From contig NC_135060.1 of the NCBI RefSeq assembly GCF_051014685.1, positions 5,394,001 through 5,458,000 of the forward strand: a DNA stretch of 64,000 nucleotides. The letters are read 5' to 3'. The stretch comes from Ptiloglossa arizonensis. Its lineage: Eukaryota > Arthropoda > Insecta > Hymenoptera > Colletidae. Of the stretch, positions 1-12,004 are shown one piece after another (within the stretch, counting starts at the first letter, position 1; each line of letters starts with the position of its first letter). Below the pieces are notes generated by a model that saw nothing but the letters and a program-made list of their open reading frames with translations, ran no database searches and was not told the origin of the DNA. Both the position numbers and the translations under genes were made by a program.

Positions 1-388
1 GTTACAATATCGTCGAAACCTGGAGAGGAGTCAGACGACGCGAGAGAAAAAGCGTTGTGTTTCAAGCGTCCGTGTTGACCCGGTTAAAACTCCCCGGTAC
101 GCGAGATCTCGCGATCGAGCGACATATCTTGTATTTCGTTTCTAGGAACCAGAGCTCATCCTCGATCCCTTCTGAAAGTTCCCAAAGTATACATATATAT
201 ACACTTGTGCATATCAATCGTGACATGCATATCGAGTACGATGTTTGTACGTTAAAGGAGAACGAAACTGCGAGAGCCCAATTAATAAAACCGGCGTTGA
301 AGAGGGGAAGAGAGAAAGAGAGAGAAAAAAAAAGAAAGAAAAAAAATAGAAGGAAACGCGGATAAATATGCGACGAGAAAGTATGTTC

Positions 389-442
389 ACGCGCACGCGC
401 ATGCGCGTGCTGTGTATGTGTGTGATTGTGCGCGCGCGCGCG
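389..442. repeat. alternating purine-pyrimidine tract (CG/CA/TG)
   Basis: The tract is almost strictly alternating purine and pyrimidine (GCGCACGCGCATGCGCGTG, then TG and CG runs). Such DNA is polymorphic in length and can adopt Z-form. No coding sense. Confidence 0.8.
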
Positions 443-947
443 GCTACACTTCGAAAGGAGAGTCGGAGTATCCTAGTTTGTAAATGTTTAAGGCGAACTC
501 GAAGAAGAGAAATTGTGAAAGAGTAGCGCGGGCAGGGGGATAGGGTAGGGGGTAGGGGTGAGTGAGCAAGAGAGACAAAAAAAAGAGAAGAAAAAAAGTA
601 ACGAGGGAAAATCATTTTTAAGGGATGTTAACGATGTACAAATGTGTAATTTAGTGTCGCAAGAGAAATCCGTCTACGGCGCGGTAACACGACAGTGGAA
701 GATACTAAACAGAAAAGAAAAAAAAATATTTACTTTTATTTTACGAGCGAGAAGAACGCGCATACAGGTGAACCTTTAGAGAACCTAGGCGTACCTATAT
801 TTCCATGATTACACATTTTTTGAACGTATACATGATATAGAACAGATTACGTACCACGAGCGAGGAAAGACCGCGAAGATGGCGGAGGTTGGCCCTCTCG
901 CACACTCACACGTACGGTTAATCATGTGCTATAACGACAGTTGTCGA

Positions 948-953
948 AATAAA
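948..953 (+). terminator. poly(A) signal AATAAA
   Basis: A perfect AATAAA hexamer is followed by a T run and then GT-rich sequence at 974-987, the usual downstream element arrangement. It is the main reason for reading the left edge as a transcript end. The hexamer also occurs by chance in AT-leaning DNA. Confidence 0.4.
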
Positions 954-989
954 ATTTTTTTCGATCAAACCATTCCGTGTGTCTTTCAT

Positions 990-3294
990 TTAACGTACCC
1001 AATTTTGCGACCAAAGGAAATTTCTAATTCCTCTTCATTTTAATCGCACACGGGGATACACGGTGAATCGAAACGCGATTAAATACGTTTACCCAGTCGT
1101 TGAATAACGTATCCGCGGAAAAATATAACAGCGAAACGTAGCTTCGAATAACTTTTCTTTTCAATCGTTCGCAAACTGGATTGCATCAATTTCGTATTTA
1201 GTTTCCTTTTCGGTCAACGAGTTAAATTCGTAAATATCGTATATTTCAATTTCATTAATTAAGATTTCAAAGAACTTCTTATTTCCGTATCGTAATCGTT
1301 ATCAGGAGGGACATTTTACCAGAAGTATAAATATCTGTACGATGATCGTTTGTGAAATTAGATCGACAAAATCGGTCGGTTCTAAACGGCGCGATATTTA
1401 ATATTAATGTTGTCAACATTCGTACGTTTAACCACCGACTAGCCTTACCGATTAACACCGACTAACCCTTTCTCGGATACGGTGTACCATATTCTCGTTC
1501 GTTTTACTCGAGCATACGCATTTGCCCATGCAACTAAACAGACACTCTAACTCCGGGCTAGTTAAGGTTATTCACTAGACCGAAGACACTGTACAGAGTG
1601 TCCCCAACAAAAAGACATTAGCTCAGAGTCACAGACACACGCACACATTTCCCTAGGTAACGGAATAAATTCTCTAATTTAACTTGAAATTAACTAAAGC
1701 TACACTAAATTGAGGGTACTTTGGACTAACAAGTAAGGAAGGACGTACATTTAAAATCCTTTTCCCGTAACCCAAGACCAACGGTTCTCAACCTTTCGGT
1801 CTGCGTGGCATTGAAAGAGATTTAGGTTCGCGTGAGATTCATCCGTGAACGTGTATATTGTTACAATTAAATTACCAAAGATTATCATCCCCGTAGAATT
1901 CAGCTCGCGAGAGCTTTCGTAGAGTTTCGAAGTCTGCAGTGACGAACGTCCCTTTAGATTTTTGCCAAACGCTATAAAACGCGCAGCATTTTTATAATTT
2001 TTCACGTACGGAAAAATTGATCGCGCGTTTGCGATAAAATTTATCCGAGTTTATTTCGAAAAATGATCACAATGCCCCAAAGATGTTCGAATCGTGTTAT
2101 ATTAAATTCACCAGTACTTATTCTAGAAAAATTGAAAACGTCGAGGAACTCGTCGAGCGAAATTTTCATTAAAATCTTCGAAAATGATTTTTTCGCGGAT
2201 TTTAATTAATTTCTTTAGACGAGCCCCGTGAAAGCGTTTGAAGCACAAATTGAAAACTGTTGCTTCAGACTACATAAGGTGGGGCGCGTAAAATTGTTCT
2301 CCCTTAAGTTCTTTATGCGAATTTTTTCATATTTTTAAAACCGATTACGTAATCCCAAAGGCCTTTTATTTACGCGAGTTCCACCCATCGATGTTTACCG
2401 CACCGGAATTAAATTTAACAAATTTTTAAACTCCGTACAATATACGTGTATACAAAATTATGCATATTTTTAAGAGAATACCGGAGACGTTACAAAACGC
2501 TACCAATTTTGCAATGGTTACCACTCGAAGCTATTTACCAATACATAAAAGTTGATTCAAGTACAAAAAGAGTTCTTGTTTAAATAACGTCGATCTATCG
2601 ATGTTTACCAGCTAAAGCTACGATCGAAAAGAATGTTCGAGAAACAATTTTCTTATCCTGAATTATTTTTAATAATCCCGAAGCTTGAAGGCGTTCGTCC
2701 TTGGATTCATCGTTAAGTCGTCCCCACGATTGTTCGTGTTTCTCTATAGGGAAAGTTGTTTGTTCCACGTCCCATTGAATTTCATCTTTCAATGAAACCG
2801 AGTATTTCTGTAATTTTCATTGTGTCTCCGTGACAATGTTATCGATGGAGTTTGCGTCGAGGTTTCCCCGATGAAAATTACCCCAACACGCAACTCTATA
2901 CGGATTACTTTTAATTACGTGTAACGTTTCGGGCTTCGCAAAGGGACGAACCGAACCAGTGATCAGCTCATTTGCGCAGTGAAAAACCTGTGTATCGTTC
3001 CACAGGCACGACACATACACCGGGGAAGTTGTATCGCACGATTCGGGGAGCAACGTTCGCTATAAAAACGTTACCATGGCGAGTCAGCCTCGACAACGAT
3101 ACGCTCGATTCTAGGAATTGTCCCTTCTAATTAGCAATCGTTTCGCGCTCTTTGTCCCGTAGGAAACATCGATTTTCCTCTTACAGGAAATTGAAGGGCC
3201 AATCACGTTCCCGGAAGCCTGAAATATTCGTCACCGAACCCATGCCACCGATCGGTTACGAAAAATTCGATAGGATACCTCTGTAGCCTCGGTT
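990..3294. other. no gene seen
   Basis: AT-leaning, CG-rich sequence with no frame of recognisable protein, no convincing exon pair and no RNA gene. The only element suggested is a possible hAT terminus near 1780. Confidence 0.6.
1780..1814 (+). mobile_element. possible hAT transposon terminus
   Basis: The string CGGTTCTCAACCTTTCGG followed by TGCGTGGC resembles the terminal inverted repeat shared by many arthropod hAT elements (CAGTGGTTCTCAACCTTTTT, then a CGTGGCCC-like stretch). I found no matching opposite end and no transposase nearby, so at most this is a solo or decayed end. Confidence 0.25.
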
Positions 3295-3437
3295 CTACAT
3301 GGTGTTCTCGAGTAACGCGCAAAAGAGGGCCGGAGGTGATTCGTTACGAACGTAGAAGGGAAACGAGAAGAATAAAGTTTCCTCGATTTCGACTTCGTTT
3401 TCGAGATAATCGAGTTCGAAGATTCACTTCGTCTTGT
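3295..3437 (-). repeat. left arm of a long imperfect inverted repeat
   Basis: Read on the minus strand, this arm matches 3795-3938 along about 140 nt. Both contain GAATCTTCGAACTCG, TATCTCG, AACGAAGTCGAAATCGA, CGCGTTACTCG and GAACACC in the same order. Similarity stops at the arm ends on both sides. The two arms have diverged by roughly a fifth of positions by eye. Confidence 0.75.
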
Positions 3438-3794
3438 ACGCACTCACGGCTCGGGTACTATTCGCGCGTCGATTTGTAGCGTACTGTTGTGTTCGTGAAC
3501 AATGTTTCACGGTCGTTGGTACGGTTTTGGAATCGTTGGTACTTCGTGGACACTCGATGGTTTTCGATGGTTCGCCACGACGACTTGTATTAATTGGGAA
3601 TACTTCGATACGATTCGAAGTTTAGGAGTCTGTAACGGATATTAATCCGCTACCGTTTGGTATTACAATGTTACAGATATTACAGATAGATCCTAATCGG
3701 AGGGTTCTCGATCGAAGAACGATAGAAATTCTAGGGAAGAGTCTTTTTGGAAAACGTAGCAACGAGTTTGCGGTTCTGTTCGTCGACAAAGTTC

Positions 3795-3938
3795 CCACGC
3801 GAAGCGAATCTTCGAACTCGGTTATCTCGCAAACGAAGTCGAAATCGAAGAAATTTTCTTCTTTCTATTTTTCTTCTTTTTTCACCAGGATTCACCACCG
3901 GTCCGCTTTTACGCGTTACTCGGGAACACCCCGTGTAG
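3795..3938 (+). repeat. right arm of the long inverted repeat
   Basis: Partner of 3295-3437, separated by a 357-nt spacer with no recognisable gene. A transcript crossing both arms could fold into a hairpin of about 140 bp. Equally, the pair could be two opposite copies of a dispersed repeat. The arms translate to similar Ser/Lys/Arg-rich strings, which follows from the DNA similarity and does not show coding. Confidence 0.75.
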
Positions 3939-5857
3939 TCGATCACGGATCGTTGCGAGGCGCAGATAACAATCCGGCGAGAGGATTCGAGACACGTTCA
4001 TTATTCAACCATCGAACGATTCGAGACGCGTGTTAAAATTCCAACGCGCGTTATCGCGAACACCAACGTCACCGATACGTACTTCGATACGATCGCCCAA
4101 AATGAAATTGCCGGCTGACGTATACCGCGACGCGTATCGTATTCGAAGTCGCGAGGATCTCACCGATCCATCGACGATACTTTTGTAAAGATCGATTGGA
4201 ATAACGCGGAAAGAAATAATCCAGATCTTTGACGAATATCCGACGAAAAACACGGAACGAACGAATCTAGAGATCCGCTCGTAGGGATCTGACGAAACAA
4301 ATATACGTATTTGATATCGTGTCAGTGGTCGTCCCATCGATACGCGTTGTCTCGAAATTTCGGTTACTCGCTCGTCGTTGCTTCATCGTGGCTCGTTTTC
4401 CGGTGTTCCGTCCAATTTGTTATTCTCTACGAGCAGCTCGTTCGTATTCGATCAGTTCGGCGAAAAAATTCTCATCTCGATGGCCAATCGATGGGCGGAC
4501 CCGATTTTTCACCTTAAACCCGAGTATTACTGTCCAATCTCGTAGACTTTGAACGAGGGTGGTCCAAGATGGTCTATCGACGCGGCTTGGTACATCGAAG
4601 AATTTTTGACTCGTCGAACAACAATCTCTACACGCGTCGAACTAACATCGAAACGATCCGAAATCGTAAACACTCGATGGACACGTCCGACGAAGAGATT
4701 CGATGCTCCTACAATCGATGGAAAAATGTCGAAACGGGCGTTTCACGGGGTTTCGTAGCGAAATGGGGAAAAGTGACGCGATTCGAAGACACGGACAGAC
4801 AAACGCGCACTCGTGACACTCGCAAAGAAGGGAGAACACCACCCATCCGTCATTACTGCAAGCGGCGTTTTATCGGTATCAGGGAGGGTTGGTCGACGTC
4901 GTATCGATCAGTCGCATTGGCTCTAAGTGAGAAATTACGATGAATCTGAAACGCCTTGGCCGAGACGGCTGAATAAAAATCCAATTCTCGAGTGTCTTGT
5001 ATCGCTAACGTACGAGATACACACCTTTATACGGTCCGGAATATCGAAACGGTTGAACAATCTAGGGTGAACGGGTGGGTTCGATTTAACGCGTGACTTT
5101 TTTCTTTTCTTTTTTTCTTTTTCTTCAAAGGAAACAAAAACGTGGGAAGCGAACCGGACGAGGAAACGGAGGGAAGCGTGAAATTTCTTCAAACGAGACG
5201 TAGACGGTGGAGAATAAGTAACGGGTGTCTTATTTTCGAAGTACACGACCGAAGAAACGGTATTTCTCGAATATAAATATTTTTTTTTCAAGTTCAACGT
5301 CATTCCATTACAATTGAAATCGTACGAGGTGTAATCAGAGATTCTTTTTCGGCTAATCGGTACGCTGATCAGGAATTTCATCAGAGAAATTCCATCGGAG
5401 GACAACAATTATCTTTCCAGGATTATTTTCTACGAATTTTGTAGTCCGTGTCGCGAGTGTACCGCGGGTGGAAAGAAAGATGGATCCTCGAAGGGATTAC
5501 GGACCGTATTGGGTCGGACGTTTCACCCAATCTTCGTAAGACCTGGAACTAAGCAAAAATTACTCGACGCTGCCTATATTCTCCTTAGTCACGGTCTGCG
5601 TTCCCCTTAAGTCGGGACTGATCTTTCTTTCTCCCTATAATCATTTATCCGTGGGAGGTGTTCCGGAGGTTGATCACGGACGACGTAGGAATGGACTTAT
5701 TCCACGGTTCTCTTCTAGAGTTCGATGAAACTGGAACGGTCGTCGATTACTACTTTCCCATTTGTAAATTCAAGGTTAGGACAACCACGGGGTGTACACC
5801 ACCTGCCCTTACTTCGATGTATTTCCTTTTCGCTCGATACTTTCTTCCGCGATGTGT
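3939..5857. other. no gene seen
   Basis: CG-rich intergenic-type sequence with many TCGA/CGAA words and T-rich runs near 5098-5123 and 5280. Open frames of up to 157 codons occur, but none has a domain, repeated Kozak context or splice pattern that I can support. Confidence 0.6.
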
Positions 5858-5927
5858 ACAACTCCGGTGCAACGAAGACGCATTAATATTGCACAAATCC
5901 GGTGCAAGGAAGACGCGTTATTATTGT
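5858..5927 (+). repeat. two-copy 35-bp tandem duplication
   Basis: Two adjacent 35-nt units share TCCGGTGCAA and GAAGACGC, then a TTAATATTG or TTATTATTG end. Non-coding. Confidence 0.75.
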
Positions 5928-6013
5928 AGAAACTTTTAACCGTTTTTAACTCCGTCCTGACCGTTGATCGAATCAGCAATGAAAAGGTTACTCGTGTCAG
6001 ACGCGGCTCGATA

Positions 6014-6306
6014 GGTTGCTCGATAAGTTTCGTCGTTCGATAAGAAACGAAGCTGCGTCGTTTCGTTTTTCCTGAACGTGGAACGTAATTTCGTTTTCCA
6101 AAATGGAGAATGTATAATTTAATAAAATGTTTGTACGCTCGAAACGAATCGTGTTTTATTTTCACCGAAAAAAAAAAAAACGAAACGATTTTCCGAACGT
6201 GTGTAGTTTCGCGCAGATCCGTCGACTCGTTCGTATATTTACAGTTGTTCGAACGTCGAATTGTCGTAGTACGTTTCTTGCAATGAAAAAAACTTATCGA
6301 ACAAGC
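6014..6306. mobile_element. mariner-type non-autonomous element (MITE-2) with nested insertion
   Basis: The 293-bp block has inverted ends (GGTTGCTCGATAAGTTT at the left, AACTTATCGAACAAGC at the right) and is flanked by TA on both sides (6012-6013 and 6307-6308), the target-site duplication of Tc1/mariner elements. The left end continues as GTCGTTCGATAAGAAA, matching the ends of the mariner remnant at 58613-59240. A different miniature element sits inside it. No transposase is present, so it would depend on one supplied elsewhere. Confidence 0.7.
6070..6200 (+). mobile_element. MITE-1 copy 1 (nested)
   Basis: One of six related copies in the window. Diagnostic words are ATTTCGTTTTCCAAAATGG, ATAATTTAATAAAATG, TTTGTACGCTC and ATTTTCACCGAAAA, ending CGAAACGATTTTCCGAACG. 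Its ends are imperfect inverted repeats. It lies inside the 6014-6306 element, so it is the younger insertion. Confidence 0.7.
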
Positions 6307-8189
6307 TAGTATACATTCCAGCCACGAGAGTTCCTCGTTCGGGAGAAAGAAAACGACGATTCGCGCGAAGGGACGCGAAGCGGAGTGGTGGGGATAAGAA
6401 AACCGTGCGGTGGGGGTAGCACCTCGGTGACCTCGAGAGGCCAATTAATTTTGCTTGGATCATAGACGACGGTTTCAAGAATCGGGCATTTGTTAGATGC
6501 AGCGTAACCGTTCCCTAAAGTCACAGATACGCTCTTACATTATTCTTCGACAAAAGAGGAAGTAGTATAAACGATCTCGGTCAGGGGAACACACGGTATC
6601 TCGGTGAAATCGATATTTCCGTAACCGGCGACAAATTCGAGTTTCCGTGGAAAGGTCATCAGGCGACTGGAGGCTGTGTGTCGAACAGGATAGATATGGC
6701 CGACCAGAGTCTCCGCGCGATGGCTGGTGAGGGGTAACGGGGTGAGTTCGAAAACTTCATAACCGACAATCGCGTTATCGCAACAATACCGTGATTGGTA
6801 TCATTCTATTCGCTCGACTACTCCGCTGCGATTCTATTTTCGGTGGAAAAAGAGGGGAAAAAAAAAAGAAACGAGAGACGAGGGGGAAAAAAGAAACGAA
6901 ATTTATATCCGGGCAATGTTGCTTTCAATTCCAGGGAATTTCCTATCTTGATTCGAAGAGTAGTATTTACCGCAGCAGACGTGCCTCGAAACGTGTACAC
7001 CGCCGCTCGAAACTGCGCGCGCGCTATCCACGTTGAAGAAATTGCCGAGATTCTCGAACCGTACAAGTTTCTTTTTAACGATAAACTTACGGAAATTTTG
7101 GAAGTTCGTTCATCGTTACCGAACGAAATAATAATTTTTGCGTTGTTTCCCTTCGAATCGAAGGAATTTCGATCGCTCGATTCGTATATATTTTATCGGT
7201 TAGGAGACAATCGAAGAAAACATTTTCCGTCTTTTATCGAGGACTCTTCTCGAGGAGGCCAGCTACGAGTGTAATAGACACGTGACAAAGGTCGTGTAAA
7301 GACGAAATACACGTGCAAAACTTTGAACGAACTTTGACACGATTTCCCCATTTCTTGTTACGTTTATGCTTGGTATTGTTCCGCGATTGAAATTAAAATT
7401 GAGCGATCCGTTGTTCATTGAACGGATGGTATCGGTGGAATGTTTGGAACGTGAATAATTCTATACTTTTGAGCGGTTGTGTATGTCTATCGGCTGTGAC
7501 AGAATGTTTGCTGAAACATGTTCGATTACTCGACTAGACCAGCGGTAAAGTGTCACATCGACTGTTTGCGTATTGAAAATCCTTTTTCATCGCAGACAAC
7601 AATGGGCAGAGTTCTGATACTGATACTGAACTATTGATTTTACGGTAGATTTACATTTATCCGTATTTTAAATGCGTGGCACGCAATTGTTCTATAAATA
7701 CCGTGTCCGCGATGATTTTTTTTCATCAGGATATACCGAGGGATTTATACGGATTATAAACAAATTTTCGAAACGAAATAAAACATAATTTCCTTTTAAG
7801 TTGAACGTAGCGAAATTTTTGGCGAATTTCCAGAGGGATTAACCGTGGATCGCTTATAAAATTTCTGTGACATTTTTACGTTACGAATTACTGTTTTCGA
7901 GAAGGGGGGCAAAAAGAGCTCCGTAAAGATCGCTTAATTTCGTTCTCGTTACTCGACTCGATAAATTACGCGTATTTTTCGCAATGAACGGATCTTTGCA
8001 AGGTTAATTTTCTTTCATCGAAAAACGCACCCGTTTATAATTTCTAATCCTCTCGCGCAACGTACGATTAACTTCTTCCTGTAATCGGAACTTTCTCAAA
8101 AACGAGAACCTATGAAAATGTAATTAAACATTTTTACGCGCAGCGTTATTTGTACGAGTGTGTACACCGATTGTAATAAAAGAACAACA
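6307..8189. other. no firm gene; one speculative short first exon
   Basis: Mostly ordinary CG-rich non-coding sequence with A runs near 6860-6890. One place is noted: ATG at 6696 opens MADQSLRAMA and meets a GTGAGG donor at 6727 (exon phase 1). A 31-nt coding exon cannot be judged from one sequence, and no partner exon is visible. Confidence 0.45.
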
Positions 8190-9600
8190 TCGAGGGAATG
8201 CGATTTAATATCAATCGAAACAAAAGCTGCACGAAGTGCAGGACTGTACGTGTGGGTCGATTATTTGATAAAATAGCTTGTTCGATGGCAGGTAAATTAC
8301 AGTGGGGAAAAAATGAAACAAAACGAATGTACGCAGTAGCAAACAGAGTACGAACATCATTGCCCGAAGAAGCATACCGTTTACAAAGAAACGGATATTG
8401 TGTGCACGGTAAAAGAAAATTCTTACATAAATGCGACGGCTAATGCAACATCAAAGACTCGACCGCGTGCGGAACGGTTTGAAAAACTCTTCGAAATGGT
8501 AAACATGTTGGTCGTGTGGCAAGGAGTGTTTACAATCTTGAGCGGAACTCGTAGAAAGGAACGAGTACAGTTTGCATGAAACAAAAAGTGAAAAGAGAAG
8601 GAAAAATATTCACTCTCGCCCGGCGGAACGTTTGCATCGAATAATGTTCAATGCCGTAAGAAATTCAAATTGTCCGCGTTGTCTCGAGTTAACAAAATCG
8701 GAGGGCCGCGAACGAAGCGAATTTAAACGGATAATGGAGTACAGTGAAAATTCAATCGTGAATTCGAATACATTTGGTGAAATGGATCCATTTCTAAGGA
8801 TACCTTCCATTACGGACACTTCGAAAGATACTTTCAAATATAATACTTTCGTACTTTTAACGAGGATGCTACGTTCGACCTATACACAATTTCTCGTTAG
8901 ATACAATATTATAGGTCGTATAATAATTTTCAAACTTACACCGTTATTCCTAACGTACGAACGTGTCTCTATGTTTCCTGCGCGAATTAATTAAATTTAA
9001 ACGGCTGTACAGTTACGAAACGAACACGTACATCTGTACAATAATACACTACTCGTGACGTGTAAGTATCGATTGTACAAACAGAGTAGAGTGTTACCGT
9101 ACGCATTTGTTTTCAGTTATCTTAGATTACTGGATACTGTTTCAAGAATCCTAACGTTTGTTCGTTGTTTAAAAGGAGCTGGATCCAAACTGGTCAGTTA
9201 TTCGATGGATAAAGGTCAAGGTATACCGACGCTTAATCGCGATTTTTGTAAAGATTAATTCCTATTTACGTACGCTTGAATTTAACACGAATGGTAATTC
9301 AAATGCAAGCACGTCTGAAGTTGACTTTGAAGATAATTTTATATTCCAATGGGACAGCGATTTAAAATGTAAGGCGAGTTGGTCGGGCGGTGGATGTAAC
9401 GCGTGAAAATGCCTGAAAACATTGCCCCACTTTCTTGATGTTACTTTAATAGAACATTTATGGGAATATATGAACTGTAAATCGCGAAAAATTCAAATTT
9501 CAAGGCGTCTCGGCTTAATTAAATATTTAGAAAAAGAATGGGCCACGGTGGATGTGTACAGCCGGTTCTACGTCTAGAAGCCGAGCTATATTACATCAAA
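8190..9600 (+). pseudogene. decayed Tc1-like transposase
   Basis: Two blocks match the Tc1 family of DDE transposases, which cut and paste the element at TA sites. The first, at about 8500-8560, reads MLVVWQGVFTILSG, like the conserved VMVWGCF-G-G region. The second, 9330-9565, reads DNFIFQWDSDLKC, then IEHLWEYMN and KYLEKEWATV, like FQQDNDPKHTS...PIEHLWE...EEW. The Asp at codon 9353 and Glu at codon 9452 lie 32 residues apart, where the family has 34, with an in-frame TGA (9404) between. The two blocks are about 840 nt apart instead of the usual 140-170, so roughly 690 nt of extra sequence interrupts them. An N-terminal DNA-binding region and the element's ends are not recognisable. It is inactive. 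Confidence 0.7.
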
Positions 9601-10790
9601 AGTCGCGACTTGTTAAATATTTGCATTCCGTGCATTGTTATTTGGAACAAAACGATGCAATACGAAGACAGAAAGAGAACGAAACGACAACGTCCCTGAG
9701 CTTATTCCTTTAACATCTTCGTTAAGCGTATCTAACGATACGGTGATGAGAACGTAAAAGCAAGTAAAATAAACGTAATCGGTGATTCGATTTAATTAAC
9801 ATTCAAATTCGTATTCGTTCCCCGACCGAAAGTTTTCTTTGGGGAACAATTATTGATTCGGAAACTGTAATGTAATAGTACGGTACGAGAACAATGAAAG
9901 TGATTAAAGATTAAAAATTTTGTAGAATAAAAGCAAAAAGTGAGTTCAAAGTAGAATAATTACTCGCAGTCGAGAACACGCGAAACCGTAAAATTATGAA
10001 ATTAATTTTTTGCGCGAAGAGAAAATGAAAAAAAAAAAAAAAAGAAAAGATCTTTAATTACTCTCTTTGTTCCTCCAGCGCTGTATCGATACGTTGTATT
10101 TTCTAAATTAATACTTGTTTACCGAAGAGGAGGGAAAATTTGGTTCGAAACGTTTGAAAATTATTTTCGAAGTGCGGACACGTCGATCGTTATTATCCCC
10201 CACTCGATCGTAGCCGCGTCGAACAATTTCGGTATTAATATTTCTAATGCTGCAAAAATTGCCATTTCCAGTTGCGTCGATCGAACATTTTTACTTAATC
10301 CGGCGAGTATCGCTGGCCTTTCGAGTCCAGAACACTTTTTATCCCGATACCCTCTATAGATTCTCGGATGATCGATATCCGGATAGAAATATTTCTTATT
10401 TTTCTCTCAACCCTTGCGACACCAGTAGGATCACGCTAGGGTCCGCGCAGACCCGTGATTCGACTGGCCCAAATATTTCTCAATTCGATCGTTTCGTCGT
10501 ACCTTTCTTAATTTCTGAAAAAAAAAGAAAAAGGAAAAGAAAATTGCGCCAACGTTACAATTGAACGAGAAGTTTCTCCGTATGCGAAACGAGCCAGACG
10601 CGATACAACGAGTGTTAAATAAGAATCGAGCTTAACGCTCGCCGTGGTTAAACAATCGCGCAAATTGTCGAGCGAGTCGCGTCGACGTAGCGCGGCGCGA
10701 AACGTCGATAAACGTAACGCGACGATTCCGTACGTTTCTATAAGACAGGCCTCCCCCTTCGAAATCGTAACAACCGTAGGGTAGGGTAGA
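9600..10790. other. no gene seen
   Basis: AT-rich sequence with an A run at about 10029-10044. No recognisable protein, repeat or RNA. Confidence 0.6.
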
Positions 10791-11279
10791 ATGAGGGGGG
10801 GGGGGGGAGGGGGCACTTTCGCGAATATGTGTCCCTGTTCGCCTCTCTCTCCCCCCGCGCCCCCCGACACCGTCCATTATTATTCATTCGGTCTCCCGTA
10901 TCACGAGGCAAGGAAAATCTCGGGCTTTTTCCGCCCTCGAAAAATCTCGGGAAAAAATGGGGGTTGCTTAAAGCTTCTAAAGCTTCAGCCGGCTTCTCCG
11001 CCCACGTCCTCGCGGTTATATCTCCGATCCAATCCTGAGCTACCTAAGCTGAAACACGACTTGACCGTCACGACTTCGTCGTCTCTTTTTCCACCCTCAA
11101 GGCCTGTCCTTCGTTCTTCTTTTTTTTTTTCTTCCCCCTCGTCTCTCTCTCTTTCTCTCTCTCTCGGTATTTTTTTTTCAGCCGACCTTCCAATCTCTTT
11201 CAACCACGATGCCCTTGCCTCCGTTAATGAAGCAGGCGCGAATGGACTTCCTACTTGTTCCCCCTCCCAACCCGCTTTC

Positions 11280-11310
<31 letters not shown>

Positions 11311-12004
11311 CCCCTCCACCGCGCTCCTCCGATCCCCCACCATTGGTCCGCTCTTGTCCTCCGTTTGGTTCCACTCGCGTCTCTTCGCCGTTCTTTCTTC
11401 CATTCTTCTCGCTGCGTCTCCTAGTATATTCTCGCGGGCTCGCTTCGATCGTCTCGCCGCGTTCCTCGTACGGTGGGCTCTGTTTCCTTGCCGTTCTCTC
11501 CCACCCCCACTTCACTCGTCGTTCCTTTCCAGCTCTGTCTGTCTCTCTCTGCATCCCCATTTCCCTCCGGCTGGCCGTGCCGCGCGCACACACACCCCGG
11601 AGGGGGTTGCAATCGACGCTACGGCCGTAGTAATTCCTGTCTCATATGGCGTCGATGGGTCTCTCGAGCGTGTTCGTGCTCGAACGAGAAGTCATCCGCG
11701 TTCACGCGCACGCATCCGTTCCCTCCTTCTCTCTCGTCTTCGGCGCACGGTCCACGCACATATCCAGGTATACCTGGCTACACGCGCGGCTCGAGATGCC
11801 GGCAAACACACCCGTGGCCCGCGGATGCACATTCTCGAGCCCCTGTAAATACCCGATGCGCGCACACGGCGCAGAACAAACAGATATAGAGACGACGGCG
11901 ATGCCGGTAGGAGGGGACGGGGGCGGAGTGGGGCCGGGGGTGGGCGAGTGGGCGGTCGGGGGGCTGGCTGGCTGCATCCGCGAACGCGACGCATCATTTT
12001 TCAG
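10790..12004. other. GC- and pyrimidine-rich tract
   Basis: Strong compositional break: a G run at 10795-10813, CT repeats at 11141-11165 and 11276-11317, and CG-rich sequence up to about 12000. Long open frames on both strands reflect Ser/Pro/Leu- and Arg/Glu-rich translations of this simple sequence and are not proteins. Such tracts often sit at promoters or 5' UTRs in insect genomes, but I see no clear core promoter. A perfect 14-bp palindrome, CCAGGTATACCTGG, lies at 11764-11777. Confidence 0.6.
11276..11317. repeat. (CT)n microsatellite
   Basis: Nearly pure CT dinucleotides with two interruptions; a shorter CT tract lies at 11141-11165. Confidence 0.9.

Larger units (their letters stand above)
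1..990 (+). other. possible 3' end of a plus-strand transcript
   Basis: The stretch is purine-rich and simple-sequence-rich and ends in a canonical AATAAA at 948-953, followed about 25 nt later by a GT-rich tract (GTGTGTC near 976-984). That order fits an animal poly(A) site, so the block could be the terminal UTR of a gene lying mostly left of the window. Frames inside it have no recognisable domain. A short ATG frame (879-1043, 54 codons, starting MAEVG) overlaps the poly(A) signal, and its start lies in AAGATGGCGG, a YY1/Pho-type word. I could not decide whether this is a tiny ORF, a regulatory site or chance. Confidence 0.35.

Noticed and set aside
5809..6444. 211-codon minus-strand frame
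   Set aside because: It runs through two nested miniature transposons and the 35-bp duplication; no protein similarity recognised.
8572..8994. 140-codon plus-strand frame
   Set aside because: Lies inside the sequence interrupting the Tc1-like transposase and resembles no known protein.
10791..11630. 279-codon Ser/Pro/Leu-rich plus-strand frame and its Arg/Glu-rich minus-strand mirror
   Set aside because: They arise from G runs, CT repeats and CG-rich sequence; mirror frames on both strands and the absence of any domain indicate compositional open frames.
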